In this document: one piece after another, positions 1 through 9,300 of the stretch | How positions within the stretch are numbered: position 1 is the stretch's first letter | Layout of the letters: the number at the start of each line of letters is the position of its first letter | Assembly (NCBI GenBank): GCA_964592475.1 | Contig: CAZQEZ010000054.1 | Location: 1-28,824, forward strand | DNA from: CAZQEZ01 sp964592475 | Lineage (GTDB): Bacteria > Bacteroidota > Bacteroidia > Cytophagales > Cyclobacteriaceae | Reading direction: 5' to 3' | Length of the DNA: 28,824 bases | Made by a program: the position numbers and the translations under genes | The notes under the pieces: generated by a model | Seen by the model: the letters and a program-made list of their open reading frames with translations, nothing else | Told to the model about the DNA's origin: nothing | The model's database searches: none

Positions 1-2
1 TA

Positions 3-692
3 CATAAAGAAACTAATGAGTTCGACTATTTTTTATTAGATTCTTTTAAGCCAAAAGCAGGTAATGAATATAAGGTTGAAGTAAACTATAAAGATAACCA
101 GGTAACCGGGGAAACACACATTCCAGCCAAAACAGCAATTCAGTCACTGGTGCTGGACACTACCCAATTTATAGTTAAGAACGAACAAGAGTATTATAAA
201 TGTTCAATATCATTTACAGATGATTTAATTCAGAACTATTATCAAATTTTACTAATCAGGCAATCCTATAATAAATCACGAATTTTATACGTAGAAGGGC
301 AGGATACTTTAAGAGATACTACAATAGTTAACAGGTCGTTTGAGCCCATAAATATTGAAGCCATAGACCCACAAATTAATAGAGGCCAGTTTGCAACTGG
401 TATATTATTACCCGACGATAATTTCAATGGTACTCTTTTTACAATTGAATTTTTAGTACCTGCTTTTCAGGTTCAGAAAAGAGGCTTTTATGACATTGAA
501 GAAATTGATCTTTATTTTGTTTTAAGAACCATTACGAGGGAAATGTATGAATTTGAGCTTACTGCAAACCGACAGGGATGGATCATTGACAATCCTTTTG
601 CAGAACCATTACCAGTTACAGGCAATATAGAGAACGGACTGGGTGTGTTTGCAGGTTATAATCAAGATTTAATAAAAGTTGAGATCAGGTAA
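3..692 (+). CDS. DUF4249 domain-containing protein, 3' part (5' end outside window)
   Basis: The reading frame is open from the first complete codon at 3 to the TAA at 690-692, giving the last 229 residues of a longer protein. No start is claimed inside the window. An IPAKT segment, the NPFAEP segment and the closing NIENGLGVFAGYN segment match the C-terminal half of the DUF4249 family. These are Bacteroidota envelope proteins, usually lipoproteins, that are normally encoded next to a TonB-dependent receptor, so a receptor gene is expected just upstream. The function of the family is unknown. The family call is from memory of its C-terminal signature and is fairly secure. A role in the uptake of a substrate by the expected neighbour is inference. 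Confidence 0.8.
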   Translation, partial: HKETNEFDYFLLDSFKPKAGNEYKVEVNYKDNQVTGETHIPAKTAIQSLVLDTTQFIVKNEQEYYKCSISFTDDLIQNYYQILLIRQSYNKSRILYVEGQDTLRDTTIVNRSFEPINIEAIDPQINRGQFATGILLPDDNFNGTLFTIEFLVPAFQVQKRGFYDIEEIDLYFVLRTITREMYEFELTANRQGWIIDNPFAEPLPVTGNIENGLGVFAGYNQDLIKVEIR

Positions 693-710
693 GAATTAAA
701 CTCCTCATTT

Positions 711-1024
711 ATGATTTTTCAATTGGTACTTCGGCAAACGAATAAATCCACAGCTGCATTAGCTGAATTGAAAGGGATAGCTAAGACAATACCAAATCGA
801 GCTATGGTAATCAAAGTTATTGTTTTACAAGAAGCCAAAGATAGTTTTAAATTGAAAATATTATTACCACTCAAGATGAGTTATAAAGCATTAACAGTAA
901 AAAAGGACAAGTAACAGCTGAAACAAAAGATGTTGCTAGTTATCGTAAAGCTATATTTTATAGATTTGAACTTGCGAAAAGCCAAGGTTTTTTTGAGAAT
1001 ATAGAAATCCTGTCTAAAAATTAA
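711..1024 (+). pseudogene. Decayed N-terminal fragment of a Fic-family protein
   Basis: Reading across three frames recovers a continuous match to the Fic N-terminal domain (Fic_N). The first frame gives ALAELKGIAKTIPN and LQEAKDSF. A shift near 850-856 gives IENIITTQDEL, a shift back near 880 gives YKALTVKK, and another near 905 gives GQVTAETKDVASYRKAI to the stop at 1022-1024. The joined SFKIEN segment fits the (S/T)xxxE(G/N) inhibitory motif of Fic proteins. The catalytic HPFxxGNG core is absent, so this is a truncated and frameshifted relic and not a working AMP-transferase. A 67-codon open frame at 711-914 is only one piece of it. The fragment ends inside the last codons of the converging ferredoxin gene. 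Confidence 0.7.
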
Positions 1025-2814
1025 TTTACCGCTTTTACACCGTCATTACCAATCAGGATTGGCTCGCCAAATCTTCCTTTTTCTTCTTTATTTTCTAATT
1101 TCAAAACACCCCTCGGGCAAACCGATGAACATACTCCACACCCCACGCAGGAAGAACGAATTATATTTTGTCCCCGCTGTGCGTACCAGCGCACATCAAT
1201 ACCCATTTCACAATAAGTAGAACAATTTCCACAACTGATGCATTGCCCACCATTGGTTGTAATCCTAAACCGGGATTTGAATCTTTGTACCAATCCTAAA
1301 TAAGCTGCTAAAGGACAGCCAAACCTGCACCATACCCTATTGCCCATCAATGGGTAAAATCCAACGCCAATTACACCTGCAAATGCAGCACCAATGATAA
1401 ACCCATAAATTTCACGAAAATGATACGTGTTTATTCCTAATAAAGAGCTAGACTCGGTTAAATACGTATAAATTGTACCAATGGTCATGATCGTAACTAC
1501 TACTAGCACAGAATGGATCATCCAGCGCTCTACATTCCAGGCTTTCAGTGATTTATCACTTAATTGTCTGTATGGGTCTCCCAAAGTTTCGGCTAAACCG
1601 CCACAGCCGCAGACCCACGAGCAATACCAACGCTTGCCATAAAAGTAAGAAAGAACCGGAACAGCTATTACCGAGAGGATGACACCCCACACCAACATAA
1701 AAGTGCCTAAGGCACCACTGGTAGTAAGTTGCTCAAGATTGTAATCAAAAAAGAAATTGTAATTAAGCGGCCAAATATTTTTTAAGTCCATGCTGGGCTT
1801 ATTAAGTCTCAGCAATATTTCAGGTATTAAAAAGGCAAAAGCCAATTGGAAAAACATAACCGAAGAAGTACGAATGATGTGGTATTTGCTATGGCGATAT
1901 TTGATAAACATACGTATGCCCATTACCAAAATGGCCAAAGTATAAAGCAAACCATAAAAAAACCATCGGCTAGCGGGGGCATTTTTAAGCCAAAGACTTA
2001 ATGGATCTACCAACAGTACCCATTCTGTAATATATTCGGGATACCAATACAAAATAATATAAAACAGTATGAGCAAAGCTCCAATTACAATTCCAATTAT
2101 ACCTTTATTTTTATTGCTGCTATGAAATATTTGGTTGTGCTTTATGCCAGGTAGCAAATTTAAGCCTGGTAAAATATAAAGGAGAGATCCGAGGATACCC
2201 AAACCAATTGTACCTATTAGCCATATGAATTTGTTATGGGCGACAATTCCGGCATTCGCTGTTTTGATAAGTGAATATTTGAGATTTTTAATCCGGCTTT
2301 GGCTAAAGCCCATCTGTGAAACGATGCCTTGATTAATATTTTCTATGGTGGATTGTAGTTGAATTTTTAATTCTTCTGTGGATTTAAATTCCATGCCCTC
2401 CAGCCAGCCGGTATAATCTTGCAATTGTTTTTGCTTGAAAGCGGTTAATTCATTATTGCCGGGAAATGAATGTTCAATTACATCTTTCTTGAAAGTTATT
2501 TTATCGTCAGAATATTTCAGACTATCTATTATTCGATCGATATCCTTCTCAGTGATTTGATATTCTTTTAAAATTGATTCATTTACTTCCGTTAAATTAT
2601 TCTCTATTCCAGATAAAAATTCAAATTTTGAATAATAATTTTTACCCAGCATCGGCTCAAATTTCTTTGAAACCATTGAAAAATGACCAAATGAACCCAA
2701 TTCCTGCTGCAAATCTTGCTGATTTAACGAATACTTGCCCAAAAACAATAAAGCAATGAGTAGTACATTGGCAACAATAAAAAGGGTAAGACCTATATTT
2801 TTTATTATTTTCAT
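1021..2814 (-). CDS. Membrane-bound 4Fe-4S polyferredoxin, NapH/CcoG-like
   Basis: The likely role is to pass electrons across or within the inner membrane. Numbering is from the ATG at 2814 (597 residues). There is one N-terminal membrane segment (about 3-26), then a hydrophilic region of about 165 residues predicted to lie outside the cytoplasm, then about seven membrane segments between 195 and 490. Conserved cysteine motifs follow: CSWVCGCGG (398-406) and WCRFGCP (495-501), typical of NapH/CcoG-type proteins. Two ferredoxin clusters come last, with cysteines at 525/528/531/535 and 556/559/562/566. A GTG ten codons upstream (2844) is possible, but it lies inside the upstream gene. The ATG starts 5 bases after the stop of the oxidoreductase gene, so the two are co-transcribed. 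The electron donor and acceptor are not shown. The long outer N-terminal region is unusual for the simple NapH family. Confidence 0.8.
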   Translation of the reverse strand: MKIIKNIGLTLFIVANVLLIALLFLGKYSLNQQDLQQELGSFGHFSMVSKKFEPMLGKNYYSKFEFLSGIENNLTEVNESILKEYQITEKDIDRIIDSLKYSDDKITFKKDVIEHSFPGNNELTAFKQKQLQDYTGWLEGMEFKSTEELKIQLQSTIENINQGIVSQMGFSQSRIKNLKYSLIKTANAGIVAHNKFIWLIGTIGLGILGSLLYILPGLNLLPGIKHNQIFHSSNKNKGIIGIVIGALLILFYIILYWYPEYITEWVLLVDPLSLWLKNAPASRWFFYGLLYTLAILVMGIRMFIKYRHSKYHIIRTSSVMFFQLAFAFLIPEILLRLNKPSMDLKNIWPLNYNFFFDYNLEQLTTSGALGTFMLVWGVILSVIAVPVLSYFYGKRWYCSWVCGCGGLAETLGDPYRQLSDKSLKAWNVERWMIHSVLVVVTIMTIGTIYTYLTESSSLLGINTYHFREIYGFIIGAAFAGVIGVGFYPLMGNRVWCRFGCPLAAYLGLVQRFKSRFRITTNGGQCISCGNCSTYCEMGIDVRWYAQRGQNIIRSSCVGCGVCSSVCPRGVLKLENKEEKGRFGEPILIGNDGVKAVN

Positions 2815-2819
2815 AATAT

Positions 2820-4154
2820 TTATTGATTTGAAAACATGCCCCACAGTAACCTCTTGCTAGTTTTTACCGGATGCTGAGGATGCAATCGATTATAATTATT
2901 TACCAGGTTTTGCTCATAATGATCAAAAAATTCGGGATCGAAATTAGCTTGTTTCAAATGCTTTAATACCTCTCTGATCGAGGTTTTATTCTTAATCCAT
3001 CTTTCACAAACTTCATGTCGGTATCTAATGCCCATTAAGTTAAACCCTACCACATTTTCATGTTCTTTTTTGTAAACGATTCGAATTGATTTATTGCCAT
3101 CAGCGTGTTCCCAATACAAATATTCTTCATCCTCTGCCGGCGAGGTATTTATTTGACCATAAACCTGATATTCAATATCAATAAATTTGGCAGAATTGAA
3201 AAATATCCCAGGCTGGTAAGCAGTTTTATTGCCACATAAAGTGTAAGCTAATGTTTCCCCTTGAATACGCCCTGTGTACCAGATTTGTTCTACAGGTTTT
3301 CGGCCTGGCTTGGGGTTCTTATGCTGCGCACAATCGCCAATAGCATATACATCAGCAACATTGGTGGCCAGGTATTCATCAACTAACACACCTTTGTCGG
3401 TTTCGATTCCACTTCCTTCTAAAAAATTAGTATTAGGATGAACTCCAACGGTAAGACCCACGAATTGACACTTTATTTCTTCACCTGCTTTTGTAATTAC
3501 ACTTTTTACTCTTCCTTCAATATCTGATTCTATTCGTTCAAGTTCAGTATCCAATTGTAAATCAATATTGTGTTGCCGGATATGACTGTTCACCATAGCT
3601 GATTCTTCTGCTGGCAATACACGGTTCCAAAAACTTGATTCTCTCACCAGCATGGTAACAGGAATTTTTCTGCTATGAAGCATCTCCGCCATTTCAATGC
3701 CTATCAGGCCTCCTCCTACCACTACTGCCTTATCGATATTTCTCGTATAATGTTCCATGGTTTGTAAATCAGGGATACCATACAACCCGGTTACACCTTT
3801 TATGTCTTGCCCTGGCCAGCCAAATTTATTAGGAACGGATCCGCTGGCAATAATCAAGATATCATAGGTAATTGGCTCATGATCTCGTAGATTAAGGGTT
3901 TTATTATTTATATTTACACTTTTTACATAATCTTTCAACAGTTCAAGCTTGTTTTTGCTCCAAAACCAATCTTCATAAGGCTTTGTATGGTGATATTCCA
4001 TATGGCCCATGTAAATGTACATCAAGGCCGTACGTGAATAGAAATGTTCCGTTTCGTCGGAAATGATGGTGATGGCATAATCACTTTTTTTACGGATATG
4101 CCTGGCTGCTGTTATGCCGGCAATGCCATTTCCGATGATCACTATATGTTTCAT
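2820..4154 (-). CDS. FAD-dependent NAD(P)/pyridine nucleotide-disulphide oxidoreductase
   Basis: A cytoplasmic flavoenzyme of 444 residues. The FAD-binding Rossmann motif GNGIAG is at 8-13, the NAD(P)-binding motif VVVGGGLIG at about 144-152, and the second FAD contact YAIGDCAQ at 270-277, in the order seen in rubredoxin/nitrite reductase-type and class III disulphide oxidoreductases. There is no CxxxxC redox disulphide near the N-terminus, so it is not a thioredoxin or dihydrolipoamide type. The C-terminal 120 residues are a less conserved cap. It is the first gene of a pair with the membrane polyferredoxin, which starts 5 bases downstream. The natural inference is that NAD(P)H electrons move through this flavoprotein to the membrane iron-sulphur protein, or the reverse. 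The partner substrate is unknown. Confidence 0.85.
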   Translation of the reverse strand: MKHIVIIGNGIAGITAARHIRKKSDYAITIISDETEHFYSRTALMYIYMGHMEYHHTKPYEDWFWSKNKLELLKDYVKSVNINNKTLNLRDHEPITYDILIIASGSVPNKFGWPGQDIKGVTGLYGIPDLQTMEHYTRNIDKAVVVGGGLIGIEMAEMLHSRKIPVTMLVRESSFWNRVLPAEESAMVNSHIRQHNIDLQLDTELERIESDIEGRVKSVITKAGEEIKCQFVGLTVGVHPNTNFLEGSGIETDKGVLVDEYLATNVADVYAIGDCAQHKNPKPGRKPVEQIWYTGRIQGETLAYTLCGNKTAYQPGIFFNSAKFIDIEYQVYGQINTSPAEDEEYLYWEHADGNKSIRIVYKKEHENVVGFNLMGIRYRHEVCERWIKNKTSIREVLKHLKQANFDPEFFDHYEQNLVNNYNRLHPQHPVKTSKRLLWGMFSNQ

Positions 4155-4169
4155 AGCAGCAATTTATTA

Positions 4170-4177
4170 CAAATTTC
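4170..4177 (-). promoter_or_regulatory. Candidate -7 box for the oxidoreductase/polyferredoxin operon
   Basis: On the minus strand the sequence GAAATTTG lies 16 bases before the ATG at 4154 and differs from the Bacteroidota -7 consensus TAnnTTTG at one position. No -33 TTTG is found at the usual 19-base distance; a TTG lies about 24 bases upstream. It is the only candidate close to the start and is weak. Confidence 0.25.
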
Positions 4178-4252
4178 GGAGAAAAGAAATAATTAAGCTG
4201 TCAACTTTCTGACAAAAGCTATTGAATTAATATTTTTATAATTTATTGAAAA

Positions 4253-4385
4253 ATGGAACAAGAATCTATTACAATGGAAATCATCAATCCGCAGGCTGCG
4301 GGTATGGATGTAGGAAGTCGCTTCACATTTGGAGGCTATTGATCAGACAGAAAATGAATGTTCGAGAATTTGAAGAAATATGAAA
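4253..4385 (+). pseudogene. Remnant of an IS110-family transposase (N-terminal part)
   Basis: The open frame from the ATG at 4253 gives EIINPQAAGMDVGSR, the start of the DEDD-type catalytic domain of IS110/IS1111 transposases, where the Asp of MDVGS is a catalytic residue. The frame then breaks. A shift after GSR gives SHLEAIDQTENE, and another gives VREFEEI before a stop at 4381-4383, again as expected for this family. Further downstream, about 4390-4537, short pieces such as a TGV near 4400 and DSHTGAILAFW before a stop at 4535-4537 may be later parts of the same gene after deletions, but this is much less certain. The C-terminal transposase domain is missing and no element ends can be drawn. 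It is a dead relic. Confidence 0.7.
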
Positions 4386-4526
4386 TGTAATGTGATGAAA
4401 CAGGTGTTATAGCGGAATAATCTTTTTTTGACAACAGTTTAAATAAAGCGGTAAATCCAACAACTTTAGAATTTAAAGAGAAGAATTTCTGTTTGATAGG
4501 AGACTCCCATACCGGGGCTATACTGG

Positions 4527-4611
4527 CTTTTTGGTAATTATTTTATTAAAACTTTAACAATTGGGAGTAAATAGAGTTTTATCAAAATTGTGAATAATAA
4601 TAACCAAAAAG
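4527..4611. repeat. Long inverted repeat upstream of the sigma factor gene
   Basis: The arms are 4527-4542 (CTTTTTGGTAATTATT) and 4596-4611, which match as reverse complements at 15 of 16 positions across a 53-base spacer. A second shorter pair, ACTCCCA at 4503-4509 and TGGGAGT at 4562-4568, is interleaved with it. The arms could be a relic of an element end, a folded leader, or chance in A+T-rich DNA. Confidence 0.4.
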
Positions 4612-4635
4612 TCATGGTTTTTGAAATATTTTTAA

Positions 4636-4643
4636 TAAATTTG
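4636..4643 (+). promoter_or_regulatory. Candidate -7 box for the sigma/FecR genes
   Basis: TAAATTTG fits the Bacteroidota -7 consensus TAnnTTTG exactly and lies 28 bases before the sigma factor ATG. The nearest upstream TTTTTG is only about 12 bases away, shorter than the usual -33 to -7 distance, so only half of the promoter is supported. Confidence 0.25.
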
Positions 4644-4671
4644 ATTAAAAAATCAATTTTTAACTAGCCCA

Positions 4672-5214
4672 ATGAGCAGAATCAAAAGCAAAATTTTATT
4701 TTTAAACGTTAAGAAAGGTGATATTAGCTCCTTTAATCAGCTTTATAACTGCTATAAGATCAAGCTTTTCAATTTTGTATTTAGATTACTTAAAAACAAA
4801 GAAGATGCTGAAGAAATTGTGCAAGATACATTCGTTAAACTTTGGCAAAATAGAGAAGCAATCGATCCTGAAAAAATTTCAGATAATTATATTTTTACCA
4901 TTGCACGTAATAATGTTTTAAATGCATTGCGGAAAAACCATCCCCCTACAAATTCTATTGAGGAAAAATCAATTATTGAACCCGCCCATAATTGCACAGA
5001 AGAAGAAGTGCTGTTTACAGATCTCTCGGCCTATTTCCAGTCAATTATTAATAAGCTGCCAGATAAAAGAAAATTAATCTATAACTTAAGCAGAGAAAAG
5101 GGATATTCTAACCGTAAAATTGCAGAAGAGCTCAATATTTCTGTTAAAACCGTGGAAGTGCAAATGACAAAGGCTCTTAAATTTTTAAAAGAAAACATTA
5201 AAGCTACTATCTGA
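4672..5214 (+). CDS. ECF-type RNA polymerase sigma-70 factor (FecI/RpoE-like)
   Basis: A cytoplasmic specificity factor of 180 residues, a normal length for ECF sigma factors. Region 2 spans about 20-65 and includes NKEDAEEIVQDTFVKLWQ, the core-binding and -10-recognising helix. Region 4 spans about 123-175 with the helix-turn-helix segment YSNRKIAEELNISVKTVE. The proline-rich linker and absence of region 3 fit the ECF class. It is followed after 118 bases by a FecR anti-sigma gene and then by a SusC with an STN domain, the standard Bacteroidota trans-envelope signalling set. It most likely activates susC and susD downstream, and perhaps the genes beyond, when SusC binds its substrate. No specific substrate can be read from it. 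Confidence 0.92.
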   Translation: MSRIKSKILFLNVKKGDISSFNQLYNCYKIKLFNFVFRLLKNKEDAEEIVQDTFVKLWQNREAIDPEKISDNYIFTIARNNVLNALRKNHPPTNSIEEKSIIEPAHNCTEEEVLFTDLSAYFQSIINKLPDKRKLIYNLSREKGYSNRKIAEELNISVKTVEVQMTKALKFLKENIKATI

Positions 5215-5267
5215 CCTGTTTCAATTATTATAGTTCCAATATTATTTTTTTGAAAAATGTTTTTTTT

Positions 5268-5280
5268 GAGTAGGGGTTGC
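5268..5280 (+). promoter_or_regulatory. G-rich motif between sigma and fecR genes, possible ECF-dependent promoter
   Basis: GAGTAGGGGTTGC stands out in a very A+T-rich 118-base spacer, after runs of T, and lies about 52 bases before the fecR start. Similar TAGGGG motifs before fecR/susC genes are something I recall from other Bacteroidota, but I cannot check that here. If correct, the sigma factor would drive its own anti-sigma gene and susC from this site. Confidence 0.3.
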
Positions 5281-5332
5281 TACTTACTTTTTGTGTATTT
5301 AATAATATAGCCTTTAGTTTAATTAAATCGCA

Positions 5333-6307
5333 ATGAACAAGTTCCTACTTGAAAAATATTTAAAAGATCGATGTTCCGAATCTGAAAAACTACAGGTTCA
5401 GGAGTGGTTGGCTCACCCTGATAATAGAGAAATTGCAGAAGATTTTATTTTGAGCATTTGGAAAAATGAACCTGGGAAAAGAAGTCTTGCCAAAGTTAAT
5501 TATGATAATTTGTGGGCCAGAATCTTGTTGAAGGCAAAGATACATTTTGCTTCTAATTCTAATTTCAGGAGAAATAAAGTGACTAGTAAAAAATATATGC
5601 TGGCCATTGCCTCTGGTTTAGTGTTGGCCATTGTATTTACAGGTTTCTTTTTGTTTTTCGTCAATTCCAAAATCAACGTGAGCACAGGTTTTGCTGAAAG
5701 CAAAACTATTGAATTGCCAGATGGTACCATCATTAATCTTAATAACAATTCCCAACTTAAATATCGTGAGAATTTCGGAGAGAATGGTATTCGGGAAATT
5801 TGGCTTCAGGGAGAAGCTTTTTTTAAGGTGGCACACCTCGATAATAACAGCAGGTTCGTGGTTAATACCGATAACCTGGAAGTAGAGGTTTTAGGCACCT
5901 CATTTAACCTGATAGACAGGAAGGAAAAAACAGAGGTAGTACTAAATAGCGGGAAAGTAAAACTTAATGAGAAAAGGAAGGAAAGAAGCCTTTACATGAG
6001 TCCGGGCGAACTAGTTGCCATCGAAAATGATAAGCTGATAAAGAAAAAAGTAGATGCAGCGCTGCACACCTCCTGGCGACATAACCTGCTCAATTTTCAA
6101 CACACCAGTATAAGTGAAATTGGTAAAATGATAAATTACAACTTTGGCAAGCAGGTAATCATTGCCGATCGTGAAGTTGCAGAGTTAAAGTTTACAGGCT
6201 CCAACCCTGCAAACGATCTTCAGCTGTTGTTAGAAACATTGGAGATCACATTTAATCTAAAGATAAATCAGAGAGGAGGTAAAATTTATATCAGAAAGAA
6301 CTATTGA
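5333..6307 (+). CDS. FecR-family anti-sigma factor
   Basis: A single-pass inner-membrane regulator of 324 residues. The cytoplasmic N-terminal part (1-85) would hold the sigma factor. One membrane segment is at about 88-110. The periplasmic FecR domain is at about 118-212, containing IELPDGTIINLNNNS and IWLQGEAFFKV, both hallmarks of the family. A C-terminal DUF4974 domain is at about 254-321 with SISEIGKMINYNFGKQV. The family relays a signal from the STN domain of a TonB-dependent transporter to the sigma factor. The start at 5333 is the first ATG and gives the usual N-terminus (MNKFLLEKYL). The gene sits between the sigma gene and susC; the gap to susC is only 40 bases, so they are probably one transcript. 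Confidence 0.92.
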   Translation: MNKFLLEKYLKDRCSESEKLQVQEWLAHPDNREIAEDFILSIWKNEPGKRSLAKVNYDNLWARILLKAKIHFASNSNFRRNKVTSKKYMLAIASGLVLAIVFTGFFLFFVNSKINVSTGFAESKTIELPDGTIINLNNNSQLKYRENFGENGIREIWLQGEAFFKVAHLDNNSRFVVNTDNLEVEVLGTSFNLIDRKEKTEVVLNSGKVKLNEKRKERSLYMSPGELVAIENDKLIKKKVDAALHTSWRHNLLNFQHTSISEIGKMINYNFGKQVIIADREVAELKFTGSNPANDLQLLLETLEITFNLKINQRGGKIYIRKNY

Positions 6308-6347
6308 AAGATTTAATTTTTATGTCAAATATTAATCAAATAAATTT

Positions 6348-9300
6348 ATGAATAATAAATTACCAAAATCAATTTTAACCAGTTTGCTGACCCTCATTTT
6401 TTTTGTAAGTGTTTCAGCAGCTGATCAGAAACTGGCCAAATTATCATCAGGTCATGAGTCACCTTCATTTAGTCAAAATGATGTGAAAACGCTGAATTAC
6501 TTTATTTCAGAATTAGAAGAAAAGTATAAGGTTCGCTTCAACTACAATGCTTATCTGGTTGAGGGAAAAACAATTAGTTTGTCCGAAGTAGATCTTAAGG
6601 ATAAAGATTTACTGGAGTCGTTAGATGTTTTATTAAAACCATTCAATCTACATTATAAGCAAATCAGGAAAGACCATTACATCATTCTCGGCAACCAAGA
6701 GCAAGAGACGAAACCACTTAGAAAAAAGTCTTTGAATGAAAAGCACAATAATGAGAATAAAATAGGTCAAGAAAGCTCCTCCAGGTCATTCAATTATTTA
6801 GCAAAGAGAGATTATGAAATTAAAAGTTACCGCCAGGAAAGAACTGTTACAGGTCAGGTGACTGCCGCTGAAGATGGTGCGGGAATTCCGGGGGTGAATA
6901 TTATTATAAAGGGCACTTCAACAGGTTCTACGACTGATTTGGATGGTAGATACTCTGTTCAGGTACCGGAAGATGCCACTTTGGTATTTTCTTTTGTAGG
7001 ATATAGTACCAGAGAAGTACAGGTCAATAACCGAAGTGTGATAGACATTGTATTACAAACCGATGTAGCAGAGCTTAGTGAAGTAGTAGTAATTGGTTAT
7101 GGTCAGCAGGAGGTGAGGGATGCTACCGGTTCAGTTGCTTCAGTAAAAGCTAAAGATTTCAATCAGGGCTTAATATCTTCTCCGGAACAGTTAATACAAG
7201 GAAAAACTGCAGGGGTACAAATAACTACTGCGTCCGGTGAACCTGGAGCTGGTGTAAATATTCGCATACGAGGTACTTCATCCGTTAGAGGTGGTAATAA
7301 TCCATTGTTTGTAATAGATGGAGTGCCCCTTGCCGGCAATGAAATTTCCGGTGGTGCGGCTGACATAGGCCGGGGAAAAGGTTCCGCTAAAAACCCCCTT
7401 AATTTTCTTAATCCCAGCGATATAGAAAGTATCGATATATTAAAAGATGCGTCAGCTACAGCTATTTATGGTTCAAGAGGCGCCAATGGTGTGGTTTTAA
7501 TCACTACAAAAAGTGGCAAAGGACAATCCAATACATTCACATACAATGCCAATACCAGTATAGCACAGATGGCCAATCGGTTTGATTTACTTAACAGAGA
7601 GCAATTCCTAAGTGGCGTAGAACAATTGGGTGCAGATAGAAGTGATCTTGATTTTGGCGGAAATACTAACTGGCAGGATGAAATTTCCAGAACTGCCATT
7701 TCTCATCGCCATGACCTTGCTTATGCTAATAGCTTCAATACTGGCAATTACCGCGCCTCTATCAGCTATGAAAATCAGCAAGGTATTATTAGAAACACCG
7801 CCATGGAACGTATTACCGGAAGATTGAATTTTAATAAGTCATTTTTTCAAGATAGGTTAAATTTTGGTGTTCAGGCAACTTTATCAAGGATTAACGATGA
7901 GGCTGCTGCTATTACTGATGACGCCGGTTTTGAGGGTGACCTTTTGGGTTCAACCTATATGGCTAATCCTACCTGGGAGAATGATCCTGAAATACAGATC
8001 AGCAACACGAATGCTAATCCACTTTCAATGTTAGAATATTATCAGGATAACACAAATACCAATCGGGCATTAATTAACCTTTCTCTGGAGTTTGAAATTG
8101 TAAATGATTTGAACTTTAGGGTAAATTATGGCTTTGATAGATCACATTCCGAAAGAGGTGGAGCTTACTCACCTGAATTGTTTTTGAGTAACGGAATATT
8201 TGATTTTGGACGTGGCTTTATTACTGAAAACAATACAAATAGTGATCTTTTAGAAGCTTTTTTCGACTTCAACAAAGACTTAGGTAATTCCAAAATTTCC
8301 GCGGTACTTGGGTATTCTTATCAGCAATTTAACGTAAGCGGTAACAGAGTACAGGGGTGGGGATTTAACAACCCTGAAATGAATGTAATGATTGATAATC
8401 TACATCAATCATATGATGTTTTAAGTAATAATGTTAATTCATCCTTCCAACAACTTGGATTTTCGGATAATATATTTTTTATTAACAAACTTTTTCCTTC
8501 TCCGGAAACTGTAGAATTTACTGATCGGCCTTCAGTACCCGTAAGATCTGTTGCGGCAGAACTCTTTGATTTTACTGATGAAATTCAATCTTTCTTTGGC
8601 CGGTTAAATTATGCAATAAACGACAAGTATTTATTTACTGTAACCGCGAGAGTTGATGGATCTACTAAATTTGGGGGTAATAATAAATACGGGTTTTTCC
8701 CCTCAGCGGCTTTTGCCTGGCGACTATCAGACGAGGTTTTCATTCCAGAAGCTTTTGATGATCTTAAGTTAAGATTAGGCTATGGTGTTACCGGAAATCA
8801 AGAGATCCCCCATAATTTACATCAGCAAAGAATCCAATACAGAGGTTTTAATGACCCTGACCAGCCTTTTAGTATTGGCAATAATGGTGCGGTTAATCCT
8901 CCCGGTTTTAATGATGTTGCTTTTGATAATCCCGACTTACAATGGGAGCAGACAAGTCAGTACAATATCGGTCTTGATTTTGGATTTGGAGATGGTAAAT
9001 TTTCCGGAACATTAGATTTCTATCGAAAGGTTACCACAGATCTATTGATTCAACAATTTTCTGCTCAACCAGCACCACAGCAATTCAATTGGATCAATTT
9101 GGATGCTGATGTAATAAATTCCGGAGTTGAGTTAAATTTAAATTATTACGCTATAGCAGGTGATAATTTTGGGTTAGATTTTGGTTTTAATGTTTCTTAT
9201 AATGATAACGTTATAGATGGCTTGGAAATACCAATTAATACCGGAGCAATAAGTGGACAAGGTCTTACTGGTGCTTTTGCTCAAAGGTTATTCGATGGGC

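Noticed and set aside
711..914. 67-codon open frame as a real small gene
   Set aside because: It is one reading frame of a frameshifted Fic-family relic; the match continues in two other frames.
2815..2844. Upstream GTG start for the polyferredoxin (10 extra codons)
   Set aside because: The GTG lies inside the preceding gene, and the ATG at 2814 gives a standard signal-anchor start with a 5-base gap.
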